Shown here piece after piece: positions 52,550-61,414 of a stretch of 64,000 bases of DNA. Below the pieces are notes generated by a model. That model saw only the letters and a list, made by a program, of their open reading frames with translations. It was not told the DNA's origin and did no database searches. The position numbers were made by a program, and so were the translations under genes. Each line of letters starts with the position of its first letter. Position 1 is the first letter of the stretch. Origin of the DNA: Mucilaginibacter_A sp050954285 (GTDB lineage Bacteria > Bacteroidota > Bacteroidia > Sphingobacteriales > Sphingobacteriaceae); assembly GCA_050954285.1 (NCBI GenBank), contig JBPBPL010000024.1, positions 1 through 64,000 of the forward strand, given 5' to 3'.

Positions 52550-54292
52550 ATGGCAAAAACAGTAGCAGACCAGCTTGTAGATATGCTCTCCGAAGCTGGC
52601 GTAAAAAGAATATACGCCGTTACCGGCGACAGTTTAAACAATGTAAACGATGCTGTGCGGCGCAGCGAAGGCAAAATGCAGTGGATACACGTGCGCCACG
52701 AAGAAGTAGGTGCCTACGCCGCCAGTGCCGAAGCACAACTAACCGGCAAACTGGCCTGTTGTGCCGGCAGCAGCGGCCCCGGCCACGTGCATTTAATTAA
52801 TGGTTTGTATGATGCACACCGCGCAGCTGCGCCGGTTCTGGCTATTGCCTCCACTGTAATGTCGCAGGAATTTGGCACCGAATATTTCCAGGAAACCAAT
52901 ACCATCAAACTGTTTGATGATTGCAGTCATTACAATCAAATCGCCGTTACGCCGCAACAGTTACCGCGCATGTTGCAGGCCGGCATCCAGCACGCTGTGC
53001 ATCGCAAAGGTGTTTCTGTAATTGGTTTGCCGGGCGATGTAACCAATAAAGATGCCGAGGAAAGCGTAACCTCCATGCACTTTTACAACCCGGAATCGGT
53101 TACGCGCCCATCTGACAAAGAGCTGCAAGCCTTAGCTGCACTAATTGCCGAGCACGATAAAATCACCATTTATTGTGGCATTGGTGCTACCGGTGCACAT
53201 GATGAAGTGGTAGAGTTTGCTGCTAAAATTAAGGCACCGGTAGCTTATTCGTACCGTGGCAAAATGGAAATCCAACACAATAACCCGTATGAAGTTGGCA
53301 TGACGGGCTTGCTCGGCCTGCCTTCCGGCTACAATAGTATGCACAAAGCAAGTCTGGTAATTTTGCTGGGCACGGATTTCCCGTACATCGATTTTATGCC
53401 AACCGATAACAAGATTGTGCAGATCGATATCAAACCGGAGCGCTTGGGTCGCCGTGCCAAGCTGGAAATGGGTTTATGCGGATCGATCAAATACACACTG
53501 CAATCGCTGATGCCTTTTTTAACCGCAAAAACTGACGATGATTTCCTGAAAGAACAGTTGAATTTTTACGAAAAGGTAAAAGAAAACAACCAGATTTACG
53601 TAAAAGATCAGGGCAAAACAGATGCCCTGCACCCGGAGTTTGTAGCTTCCACCATTGATAAACTGGCCGATCAGGATGCGATTTTTACGATGGATACCGG
53701 TATGTGCTGTGTTTGGGGCGCGCGATACATAAATTCTACCGGTAAAAGAAGCATGATCGGTTCGTTCAACCATGGCTCGATGGCCAATGCAATGCCGCAG
53801 GCAATTGGTGCCGCGCTGGCTTGTCCGGACAGGCAGGTAATTGCTTTCTGCGGAGATGGCGGGTTGTCTATGCTGCTGGGCGATCTGGCTACCATCGTTC
53901 AATATAAATTACCGATTAAAATGATCGTTTTCAACAATAAATCATTAGGTATGGTGAAGCTGGAAATGGAAGTTGCCGGTCTGCCTGATTGGCAAACAGA
54001 TATGGTGAATCCGGATTTTGCCGCCGTTGCCGCTGCTTTCGGCATCAAAGGCATCACCGTAAACAATCCTGAAAACATGGAGCAAGCCATTCAGCAAGCT
54101 TTCGCTACGGAAGGACCGGTTTTGGTTAACGTGATGACCGATCCGAACGCACTTTCTATGCCACCGGAAATTGAATTTAAACAGGTAAAAGGCATGGCCT
54201 TAGCGATGGGCAAACTAATTATGGATGGTAAAATAGAGGAAGTTATAGATACCGTAAAATCCAATTACAAGCATATTAAGGATGTGATATAA
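52550..54292 (+). CDS. poxB: ThDP-dependent pyruvate oxidase (ubiquinone-type, PoxB-like)
   Basis: 580 residues, length and order as E. coli PoxB: ThDP activating Glu51 in VRHEEVGAYAA, GSSGPGHVHLINGLYDAHR, central FAD domain, and ThDP/Mg motif GDGGLSMLLGDLATIVQ with IVFNNKSLG. Oxidises pyruvate to acetate and CO2, passing electrons to quinone. The amphipathic C-terminus could bind membrane. Followed by a clear terminator. GA-type motif in frame at 53743-53753. Confidence 0.9.
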   Translation: MAKTVADQLVDMLSEAGVKRIYAVTGDSLNNVNDAVRRSEGKMQWIHVRHEEVGAYAASAEAQLTGKLACCAGSSGPGHVHLINGLYDAHRAAAPVLAIASTVMSQEFGTEYFQETNTIKLFDDCSHYNQIAVTPQQLPRMLQAGIQHAVHRKGVSVIGLPGDVTNKDAEESVTSMHFYNPESVTRPSDKELQALAALIAEHDKITIYCGIGATGAHDEVVEFAAKIKAPVAYSYRGKMEIQHNNPYEVGMTGLLGLPSGYNSMHKASLVILLGTDFPYIDFMPTDNKIVQIDIKPERLGRRAKLEMGLCGSIKYTLQSLMPFLTAKTDDDFLKEQLNFYEKVKENNQIYVKDQGKTDALHPEFVASTIDKLADQDAIFTMDTGMCCVWGARYINSTGKRSMIGSFNHGSMANAMPQAIGAALACPDRQVIAFCGDGGLSMLLGDLATIVQYKLPIKMIVFNNKSLGMVKLEMEVAGLPDWQTDMVNPDFAAVAAAFGIKGITVNNPENMEQAIQQAFATEGPVLVNVMTDPNALSMPPEIEFKQVKGMALAMGKLIMDGKIEEVIDTVKSNYKHIKDVI

Positions 54293-54322
54293 CTAAGCTT
54301 TTTAATCATTAATTACTAACGC

Positions 54323-54354
54323 ACATTTAGAAATTCTGAATGTGCTTTTTTGTT
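54323..54354 (+). terminator. Rho-independent terminator of poxB
   Basis: GCACATT (54323-54329) pairs with AATGTGC (54341-54347), followed by seven T. Confidence 0.88.
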
Positions 54355-54364
54355 AAAAATGTTT

Positions 54365-54389
54365 CATGCTGTTTTTATCGGATAATTTA
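54365..54389 (-). repeat. AC-type dispersed motif after the poxB terminator
   Basis: Complement: TAAATTATCCGA then TAAAAACAGCA (54367-54377), TG. Confidence 0.75.
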
Positions 54390-54463
54390 TTGTAATTCAA
54401 ATATTCTACTTACCTTGATTTCAAAATGGATTATTGTTTTAACCACTTCCAAATCCCATAACC

Positions 54464-55285
54464 TTGCAACCGCAGTTTTACAAACCTCACCCTTCATTAA
54501 CTGGCATTGTAAGTCATATCATGATTTTTGAAGGACAGTTTTCTGCAGATAAAAATTTAGTTTCTCCTTTTCCGCCCACGCCTCAAAACAGCATTCACTT
54601 TTACCCGGGCGATGTCACCTGGAATCAAAAAAAAGGAAATATTGCTTTTGAAACTCAACCAGACAGTATTATCGTTGGCCCGCAAGTAACCAAAGTGAAT
54701 ATTAAAATGGGTTTGCATCACCTAATTGTATCAGTTGCTTTTCATCCCGGCGGACTTTACCGTTTGCTTAAAATACCAATGTACGAGTTGTTTGATGAAT
54801 CTTTTGAAGCATCATTGTTATTAGGAAGTGCTTTAAAGGAAGTGAATGAACGGTTGCGGGAAGCAAAAAATCACCTCGAAATGAAGAATATGGTAGAGGC
54901 TTTTTTACTTCGGAAAATTGTTCCTTCGCCTTTGCTTCCTGTTGAACATGCCATGAAAAAACTGATTAACAGTAACGGCGCGCTTTCTATGGAAGCTGCT
55001 GCTTCTTTTTCTTGCCTCAGTCTTCGTCAGTTTGAAAGAAAATCCAAAGAATTATTAGGCTACTCGCCCAAGTTTTTTTCCAGGTTGATCCGGTTTTCAA
55101 GTGCCTATCGCTTAAAAGAAAATGGGCGGAATTTGAGCTGGACTTCCATTGCCAATGCTTCCGGTTATTTTGATCAGATGCACATGATCAAAGATTTTAA
55201 AGAATTTACCGGTACAACTCCAAGCTTTATTACCCGCGAAATAAACGATGCACCTTTCCGGTTGCAGGAAAAGATGCTATTTTAA
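54464..55285 (+). CDS. AraC family transcriptional regulator
   Basis: 273 residues with a TTG start (no ATG upstream in frame). N-terminal DUF6597-type ligand domain (1-150; PHPSLTGIVSHIMIFEG, FHPGGLYRLL), C-terminal AraC helix-turn-helix pair with ALSMEAAASFSCLSLRQFERKSKE and SWTSIANASGYFDQMHMIKDFKEFTG. The downstream NTF2-like gene is a possible target by position only. Confidence 0.88.
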   Translation: MQPQFYKPHPSLTGIVSHIMIFEGQFSADKNLVSPFPPTPQNSIHFYPGDVTWNQKKGNIAFETQPDSIIVGPQVTKVNIKMGLHHLIVSVAFHPGGLYRLLKIPMYELFDESFEASLLLGSALKEVNERLREAKNHLEMKNMVEAFLLRKIVPSPLLPVEHAMKKLINSNGALSMEAAASFSCLSLRQFERKSKELLGYSPKFFSRLIRFSSAYRLKENGRNLSWTSIANASGYFDQMHMIKDFKEFTGTTPSFITREINDAPFRLQEKMLF

Positions 55286-55325
55286 AGATGTCGTTTTTTT
55301 ACTATTAATGCTTTTACTGCTGAAA

Positions 55326-55333
55326 TAACTTTG
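55326..55333 (+). promoter_or_regulatory. TAnnTTTG element of the NTF2-like gene
   Basis: TAACTTTG, 21 nt before ATG 55355; shows that the longer GTG reading at 55331 is not used. Confidence 0.5.
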
Positions 55334-55354
55334 GTGAAACAAATTATTTACATC

Positions 55355-55855
55355 ATGAAAAAAGTATTGATTTTAATGACAACTATTTTTACCGGCTTAA
55401 TGGCCGAAGCACAAAATAATTCAGCTGATAAACAAGCTATCGAAAAACAGGTAGATGCAATGATTAGCAGTTGGAATAAACACGATTACAGCGATATGAA
55501 AAGCTACACGACAACAGATTGCGATTGGGTAAACATTGTAGGTATGTGGTGGAAAAACCAGAAAGAAGTAGCGTTTGCACACAGAGCTTTCCACGAAAAA
55601 ATGTTCAAAAATACCAGTCTGACTAAAAAAAGTGTTTCGATACGCCTGATTCGGGATGATGTTGCCTTAGTGCATTATTACACACGTGTTGGCACTTTTA
55701 CAACTCCTAACGGACATGTAATGCCAGAAGCTGATAACCTGGCTTTGCTAGTTTACGTTAAAAATAATGGAAAGTGGTTGCTTACATCAGGAGAAAATCT
55801 GGTAGTTGATGAGCATGCACAGGCATCTAATCCGGTTAACTTTATGCCGAAATAA
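55355..55855 (+). CDS. secreted NTF2-like (DUF4440/SgcJ-type) protein
   Basis: 166 residues. Signal peptide about 1-20 (KKVLILMTTIFTGLMAEAQ). The rest is an NTF2-like cone fold: IEKQVDAMISSWNKHDYSDMKSYTTTDCDWVN, VALVHYYTRVGTF and GKWLLTSGENLVV. Members of this group are small enzymes or ligand binders; no activity can be assigned. Converges on the hydrolase gene with only 4 nt between stops. Confidence 0.8.
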   Translation: MKKVLILMTTIFTGLMAEAQNNSADKQAIEKQVDAMISSWNKHDYSDMKSYTTTDCDWVNIVGMWWKNQKEVAFAHRAFHEKMFKNTSLTKKSVSIRLIRDDVALVHYYTRVGTFTTPNGHVMPEADNLALLVYVKNNGKWLLTSGENLVVDEHAQASNPVNFMPK

Positions 55856-55859
55856 TTGT

Positions 55860-56711
55860 TTACATAACAGCTTTCTCCTTCAAAAACCCAACACAAACCT
55901 CACAAACCTGTTCCAAACTTGCAGGCAAAACAGCTTCCAAATATGGATGCGTTGAGTTGAACGTATGATTGGCTCCGGGCGCAACCACCAGATCAGATTT
56001 TGGTTGTTTGCGGTTCAGTTCTAAAGCATGGCTAATATTTACCGTTGGATCCTGATCGCCATGAACAATGAGCCAGGGTTGCTTCAATTCTGCAGCAGCC
56101 AGCAAAATATTCAGGCGTTTTGGGTTTCGGTCTAAATCATCCAATAAGGTCGATTTTACGGGCATTTGCTGGTTGGTGCGCGAATTTGGGAAAAACTGTA
56201 CACCGCTTAATTTCCACTGCGCTTCGGCCACTTTGGGCCACAGGTTATGAAAATCTGCTACGGAAGCCCAGGTAATTAGTTTTTCAACACGTTCATCTTC
56301 AGTAGCTTTGATGATACTGATGCCACCGCCCATGCTATGGCCAATGAAGCATACTGTTTTTACGGGTGAAAAATTGGCGCCGTTTCCTGCAAAATCAATC
56401 ACAGATTTTAAATCTTGCAGTTCGATGGAAAAAGTGTTATCGCTAAATGCTTCCAGATCAACAAAATCAACAGGATGTTCTGGCGTGGTTCCGTTGTGCG
56501 AAAAATTGAATTTGAGGAAACGAAAACCATTTTCGGCAAAATACTGGGCCACCAGATTGTGTGTTCCCCAATCTTTAAATCCTTTAAAACCATGTGCAAA
56601 AATCACGAGTGGTGCTTGCTTGTTGCGGTTGTCAAAAGTGATGTCTGCCAGCATATTTCTGCCGTTTGCACCGGGAATTAAAAAGCTTTCCTGTTGGATG
56701 TGATCGTTCAT
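55860..56711 (-). CDS. alpha/beta hydrolase
   Basis: 283 residues. Nucleophile elbow GHSMGGG, oxyanion region FAHGFKGFKDWGTHNL, acid in HGDQDPTV and catalytic His in GANHTF. Resembles dienelactone-hydrolase/S9-like cytosolic esterases. Substrate unknown. Contains an AC-type core (56352-56362). Confidence 0.88.
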   Translation of the reverse strand: MNDHIQQESFLIPGANGRNMLADITFDNRNKQAPLVIFAHGFKGFKDWGTHNLVAQYFAENGFRFLKFNFSHNGTTPEHPVDFVDLEAFSDNTFSIELQDLKSVIDFAGNGANFSPVKTVCFIGHSMGGGISIIKATEDERVEKLITWASVADFHNLWPKVAEAQWKLSGVQFFPNSRTNQQMPVKSTLLDDLDRNPKRLNILLAAAELKQPWLIVHGDQDPTVNISHALELNRKQPKSDLVVAPGANHTFNSTHPYLEAVLPASLEQVCEVCVGFLKEKAVM

Positions 56712-56714
56712 TTG

Positions 56715-56740
56715 GATGCTGTTTTTATCGGTATAAATTT
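56715..56740 (-). repeat. AC-type dispersed motif, full-length copy
   Basis: Complement: AAATTTATACCGA then TAAAAACAGCA (56717-56727), TC, just upstream of the hydrolase start. Confidence 0.8.
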
Positions 56741-56774
56741 AGTGTGATTTACACTATTGGTAATAGCAGGATAC

Positions 56775-56831
56775 CTTCTTTTTATTGTTGTTTTGATGAA
56801 GATTTCTCCCTGCGGTTGAAGTAAAAAGAAG
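56775..56831. repeat. decayed inverted motif pair after the DoxX-like gene
   Basis: CTTCTTTTTA (56775-56784) and TAAAAAGAAG (56822-56831) are exact complements; both carry one extra A/T relative to the core. Confidence 0.5.
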
Positions 56832-56838
56832 CACAAAA

Positions 56839-57213
56839 TCAATCTTTTCGATGCCAGTATGCCCAGGCAATCAGCACAATCTGTAGCGGCAGCCTGATCC
56901 AGGCAACCGTTTTGCTCACTGTAAAACTACCCAACTTAAACGGTGCAATCTGGATCATGTAGATGTGTACGGTTGTAAAAACAAGCAGCATCAAAATGAT
57001 ACCGTAAACGGCGTATGTTCTGGTTTTTTTAAAAATCAGCATCAACCCAAAAAGTAATTCAAAACAGCCAGCCAGCATATTTAACAGCTTTGGAGCCGGG
57101 AAATAAGGCGGAATGATGCTGATATAAGCCGCTGCACTGCGAAAATGATTACTTCCAGCAGCGAGGTACAAGATGATAAGCAGAACTAAACTGATTTTTT
57201 TTACTGTCGACAT
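56839..57213 (-). CDS. DoxX-like membrane protein
   Basis: 124 residues with four helices (about 5-22, 45-62, 66-88, 100-118). GSNHF near 20 and the PPYFPAPKLLNMLAGCFELLFG segment fit the DoxX-like superfamily, small quinone-linked or uncharacterised membrane proteins. Monocistronic. Confidence 0.72.
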   Translation of the reverse strand: MSTVKKISLVLLIILYLAAGSNHFRSAAAYISIIPPYFPAPKLLNMLAGCFELLFGLMLIFKKTRTYAVYGIILMLLVFTTVHIYMIQIAPFKLGSFTVSKTVAWIRLPLQIVLIAWAYWHRKD

Positions 57214-57343
57214 GTTTAAGCTTATTCTTTTGCTGTAAAAATGCGATCAATAATTTGTAAAAATCATTTTTCTGCTTCAATTTAAACTCATTATAAATAA
57301 AGGTGTTTGACAAAGTGCTGACAGTTCGGCTACCTGCTGTGCT

Positions 57344-57351
57344 TACTTTTG
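57344..57351 (+). promoter_or_regulatory. TAnnTTTG element of the haem operon
   Basis: TACTTTTG, 23 nt before the chosen TTG start of hemA at 57375. Confidence 0.5.
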
Positions 57352-57374
57352 TCAGTCTTATAGAATCAGCGGCC

Positions 57375-58601
57375 TTGAAGTACTTAAAAGTAATTGCCTT
57401 TACACACAAACAGATTGAACTGAAAGAGCTGGGAAAACTGGTTATCTGTCAGGATAATCTGGCTGAAAAGCTACAAGAAGCCAAAACGCATTTTCAAATT
57501 CCGGAAATATTTTATCTGGCCACTTGTAATCGGGTGGAATTTGTGATGGCGACTGATTTAGAAGTGAACAAAGATTTTGCCAGAAAGTTTATTGGTTTTA
57601 TGGAGATTGGCCTTTGTCCGCACTTCCTTGAAACCTTTATTGAAGGTGCTTGCATCTATGAAGAAAAAGAAGCTTTAAACCATTTGCTACGAACTTCCTG
57701 CTCGATGGAAAGTTTAGTGGTTGGCGAAAAAGAAATCTTGGCGCAGATACGCAAAGCTTACGAAACCTGCCGTGCTGCTAACTTAACTGGTGATTATTTG
57801 CGCATGGTGATGAACCGCGTAGTTAAAGCTGCTAAAGAGGTTTATACTGATACTAATATTTCCCGCAATCCAATTTCAGTAGTTTCCCTGGCTTACCGAA
57901 AGCTGCGTGAACTGGCTTTAACGCCAAATTCCCGTATTCTGATTATCGGTGCCGGCGAAACCAACAAGAATATTTCCAAATATCTGCAAAAACACAAGTA
58001 TTCTAACTTTGCTGTTTTTAACCGTACAAAATCCAAGGCCGAAGAGCTTGCTGCCGAACTGAAAGGCAAAGCGTATGATCTGGCCGAACTGGCAAATTAT
58101 CACCATGGTTTTGATGTGATTATCACGTGCACATCTTCTGTTGATCCGATCATCACTACCGAAATTTACAACACATTATTAAACGGAGAAACCAGCCGCA
58201 AAACAATTGTTGATCTGGCAGTGCCGAATGATACAGCTGCTGAGGTGATTGAAAATTTTCCGATCAATTACATCGAAGTACATACGCTCAATGAACTTTC
58301 TAAAAGTAATTTGCAGGAGCGCTACCAGGAATTGATTCATGCGGAGAAAATTATTGAGCAAAATATCAATGACTTTATTCCGGTTTTGAAACAACGCCGC
58401 ATAGAATTGGCGATGCGTGAAGTGCCGGAAAAAATCAAGGAAATCCGCAAGCGTGCTGTTGATTCTGTTTTTGCTGAGGAAATTCAGTCGATGGACATCC
58501 AGTCTCGCGAAGTTTTGGAAAAAATCATCAATTACATGGAAAAAAAGTACATCAGCGTACCGATGATGATGGCCAAAGAAATTATGTCCAGCAATAATTA
58601 A
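57375..58601 (+). CDS. hemA: glutamyl-tRNA reductase
   Basis: 408 residues from TTG 57375 (KYLKVIAFTHKQIELKEL matches the family N-terminus); the frame is open to 57303, but that stretch contains the promoter. Catalytic Cys51 in YLATCNRVEF, VGEKEILAQIRKAY, NADPH motif IGAGETN and HNRTKS-like FNRTKSKAEEL. First committed step of the C5 route to haem. Heads hemA-hemCD-hemB-hemL. Confidence 0.94.
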   Translation: MKYLKVIAFTHKQIELKELGKLVICQDNLAEKLQEAKTHFQIPEIFYLATCNRVEFVMATDLEVNKDFARKFIGFMEIGLCPHFLETFIEGACIYEEKEALNHLLRTSCSMESLVVGEKEILAQIRKAYETCRAANLTGDYLRMVMNRVVKAAKEVYTDTNISRNPISVVSLAYRKLRELALTPNSRILIIGAGETNKNISKYLQKHKYSNFAVFNRTKSKAEELAAELKGKAYDLAELANYHHGFDVIITCTSSVDPIITTEIYNTLLNGETSRKTIVDLAVPNDTAAEVIENFPINYIEVHTLNELSKSNLQERYQELIHAEKIIEQNINDFIPVLKQRRIELAMREVPEKIKEIRKRAVDSVFAEEIQSMDIQSREVLEKIINYMEKKYISVPMMMAKEIMSSNN

Positions 58602-58617
58602 TTTTTCTGTTTCTGCT

Positions 58618-58643
58618 GATACTTCTTTTATCGTCAGAAAAAT
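58618..58643 (-). repeat. dispersed motif between hemA and hemCD
   Basis: Complement: ATTTTTCTGACGA then TAAAAGAAGTA (58620-58630), TC. Confidence 0.78.
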
Positions 58644-58685
58644 CCCATTTCTAATTTTTTATCCGGCTAAGTTTTCTTAAAAACC

Positions 58686-58693
58686 TAACTTTG
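58686..58693 (+). promoter_or_regulatory. TAnnTTTG element before hemCD
   Basis: TAACTTTG, 23 nt before the TTG start; suggests an internal promoter in the haem cluster. Confidence 0.45.
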
Positions 58694-58716
58694 CGCTGTA
58701 CTCAAAAAGCAAAACT

Positions 58717-60297
58717 TTGAACAGAAAAATCACCATTGGAACGCGTGGAAGCGATCTGGCTTTGTGGCAGGCCAACTTTGTGAAAGACCGTTTGGCGGAA
58801 ATAAATGTTCTGGCAGAGCTTAAAATCATCAAAACCCAAGGCGACCGGCTTTTGAACCTGAGTTTTGATAAACTGGAAGGAAAAGGTTTTTTCACCAAAG
58901 AACTGGAAGAAGAACTGCTGGCCGGAACGATTGATCTGGCGGTACATTCGCATAAAGATTTGCCAACTGAGAATCCGCCTGGATTGATTGTAGCTGCTGT
59001 TTCAGAGCGTGAAGATCCGTCAGAATTGCTGTTGATGCTGAAAGATGTGGTGGATGTGAAACAAAAATTTTCTGTCAAGTTTGGTGGTTTGGTGGGCACA
59101 TCTTCCAATCGCCGTAAAGCGCAGTTGCTGGCTGTGCGGCCGGATCTGGAAATTATAGAGTTGCGCGGCAATGTGCCAACGCGCATCAATAAATTGCGAA
59201 ACGAAGAATACGATGCCATTATGCTGGCCAAAGCTGGCGTGAGCCGTTTAGGTTTAGATTTGAGCGAATTTTATGTAGAAGATATTGGCCCGACGGAGTT
59301 TATCCCGGCGCCGGCACAAGGCGTTTTGGCGATACAAATCCGGGAAAATGACCAGGATTTATTTGATGTTTTACAAGCTTTAAATCACCCGAATGTAGCC
59401 GAGGAGCTGGCTGTAGAACGAAAGGTTTTGCGCCTTTTTGGCGGCGGCTGCCATTTACCTTTGGGTTGTTACTGCCGCAAAGAAGATGGTGAATTCCAGG
59501 TTTTCACGTCCAAAGCTACTGATGGTGAAAAAGTGCCGGATCGTTATTTTATACAGGTAAAAACAGCATCAGGTTTGGCAGAGAAAATAGTTTCCAAGTT
59601 TGATCCGGCCAGGAAATTTCCGGCTAATGTATTTATTTCGAGAGACTTATCAAATCATAGTTACTTCCGCAAAGCGGTCGAGAAAAATGGAACAGCGATA
59701 GAAGCACGTTCGCTGATTCGTACTGTGCCGATCATTACCAAACTGGATCCTTACATTTTACGAAACCTGGACTGGGTATTTTTCACCAGCAAAAATGGTG
59801 TCGAATATTTCTTCAACCTTCAACCCCAACTGCCTAAAAAAGTAAAATTTGGAGTAATGGGAACCGGTTCTGAAAATGCTTTGCGCGCTTTGGGTTACCG
59901 TGCGGATTATGTTGGCGAAAGTGTGGATAGTGCCGAAGTTGGTGCCGAATTTGCAAAGCTGGCTAATGGTTCTACCATTTTATTTCCGGCTGCCGAAGAT
60001 CCGATGCGTAGTATTCATCAGGCTTTATCCGCAGAAACCAAAAAAATTGATTTGCCGGTTTATGAAACCGTGATGGAGGAAAACGCGGAAGCTTCTGCTG
60101 CAGAAGTGCTGATTTTCACCAGCCCGTCAAACGTGGAAGCTTATTTTGCAGATAATTTGCTGGATGTTGATCAACAAGTGGTTGCCATCGGTAAATCTAC
60201 CGGCAAAAAATTGGATGAAATTGGCGTAAACTATACGTTGCCGTTTTCGCCGGATGAAGTTGGTTTGGCAGAAGCTGTGTTCGGATTAAGCTTTTAG
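58717..60297 (+). CDS. hemCD: fused porphobilinogen deaminase / uroporphyrinogen-III synthase
   Basis: 526 residues, TTG start. Residues 1-300 are HemC: GTRGSDLALWQA (8-19), HSHKDLP, GTSSNRRKAQL, PAQGVLAIQ and the dipyrromethane cofactor Cys245 in GGGCHLPLG. Residues about 305-526 are HemD-like (VFFTSKNGVEYFF, GTGSENALRALG, IFTSPSNVEAYF). The fusion joins two successive enzymes whose intermediate is unstable. Confidence 0.93.
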   Translation: MNRKITIGTRGSDLALWQANFVKDRLAEINVLAELKIIKTQGDRLLNLSFDKLEGKGFFTKELEEELLAGTIDLAVHSHKDLPTENPPGLIVAAVSEREDPSELLLMLKDVVDVKQKFSVKFGGLVGTSSNRRKAQLLAVRPDLEIIELRGNVPTRINKLRNEEYDAIMLAKAGVSRLGLDLSEFYVEDIGPTEFIPAPAQGVLAIQIRENDQDLFDVLQALNHPNVAEELAVERKVLRLFGGGCHLPLGCYCRKEDGEFQVFTSKATDGEKVPDRYFIQVKTASGLAEKIVSKFDPARKFPANVFISRDLSNHSYFRKAVEKNGTAIEARSLIRTVPIITKLDPYILRNLDWVFFTSKNGVEYFFNLQPQLPKKVKFGVMGTGSENALRALGYRADYVGESVDSAEVGAEFAKLANGSTILFPAAEDPMRSIHQALSAETKKIDLPVYETVMEENAEASAAEVLIFTSPSNVEAYFADNLLDVDQQVVAIGKSTGKKLDEIGVNYTLPFSPDEVGLAEAVFGLSF

Positions 60298-60330
60298 CTT
60301 TCAATCCAACTCCCATCATCAACATAATAT

Positions 60331-60357
60331 TAAAAAAATACCGATAAAAACAGCATT
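60331..60357 (+). repeat. AC-type dispersed motif between hemCD and hemB
   Basis: TAAAAAAATACCGA then TAAAAACAGCA (60345-60355), TT. It lies between the two halves of a separate 13-nt inverted repeat, GCTTTTAGCTTTC at 60290-60302 and its complement at 60370-60382. Confidence 0.78.
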
Positions 60358-60393
60358 CATCTTATCGCCGAAAGCTAAAAGCCAATAATTAAA

Positions 60394-61368
60394 ATGATGC
60401 TTCAACGACCAAGAAGAAACCGGAAATCAGAAGTGATCCGGAATATGGTGCAGGAAACAGTTTTGCAGCCTGCCAACCTGATTTTTCCGTTGTTTATTGT
60501 AGATGGAAATGCACAGCAAACGGAAGTCAATTCGATGCCGGGAATTTACCGGTATTCTATCGACAACTTGCTGCGCGAAGTAGAAAGCTGCATGAAGCTG
60601 GGTTTGAAAGCTTTTGACCTTTTTCCGAATATTGAAGAATCCCTGAAAGATAAATTTGCGACTGAAAGCTACCGCGAAAACAGCCTGTATTTAAGGGCGA
60701 TAAAAGAAGTAAAGCAAAATTTTCCGGAAGCTTGTATCGTTACGGATGTAGCGATGGATCCTTACAGTTCTGACGGGCACGACGGGATTGTAGAAAACGG
60801 CGAGATTTTAAACGATGAAACCCTGGAAGTTTTGGGTAAAATGGCTTTGGCACATGCACATGCCGGAGCCGATATTATTGCGCCTTCGGATATGATGGAC
60901 GGCCGCGTGGGTTATATCCGTAAATTACTGGATGATAATAAGTTTACTAACGTTTCCATCATGTCTTACGCAGCCAAATATGCCAGTGCTTTTTACGGGC
61001 CGTTCCGCGATGCGCTGCAATCTGCCCCAAAACATGGTGATAAAAAAAGTTACCAAATGAACCCGGCCAATCAGCGTGAAGCCTTAATTGAAGCGCGGAT
61101 GGACGAGGAAGAAGGTGCCGATTTTTTAATGGTGAAGCCGGCTTTGCCTTATCTTGACATCATCAAATTATTATACGAAAACACAGAATTACCGATTGCT
61201 GCTTACAATGTAAGCGGCGAATATGCCATGATAAAAGCTGCGGTGCAAAAAGGCTGGCTGGATGAGCGGCGATCTATCATGGAAGTTTTATTGGGCATCA
61301 GGCGTGCGGGTGCAACTGCAATTTTAACATATCATGCCAAGGAAGTTTTGGAAAAAAGGTGGTTGTAG
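60394..61368 (+). CDS. hemB: delta-aminolevulinic acid dehydratase (porphobilinogen synthase)
   Basis: 324 residues. Active-site lysines Lys195 (SYAAKYASAFYGPFR) and Lys248 (LMVKPALPYLD). The metal site reads DVAMDPYSSDGHDG: the three zinc cysteines of the E. coli/mammal type are replaced by Ala, Ser and Asp, so it is the non-zinc, Asp-rich class. Motif core in frame at 60701-60711. Confidence 0.95.
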   Translation: MMLQRPRRNRKSEVIRNMVQETVLQPANLIFPLFIVDGNAQQTEVNSMPGIYRYSIDNLLREVESCMKLGLKAFDLFPNIEESLKDKFATESYRENSLYLRAIKEVKQNFPEACIVTDVAMDPYSSDGHDGIVENGEILNDETLEVLGKMALAHAHAGADIIAPSDMMDGRVGYIRKLLDDNKFTNVSIMSYAAKYASAFYGPFRDALQSAPKHGDKKSYQMNPANQREALIEARMDEEEGADFLMVKPALPYLDIIKLLYENTELPIAAYNVSGEYAMIKAAVQKGWLDERRSIMEVLLGIRRAGATAILTYHAKEVLEKRWL

Positions 61369-61414
61369 GATAATAATTAGCTTTTTAGCTTCAGAAAACA
61401 GTTAAACAGACAAA

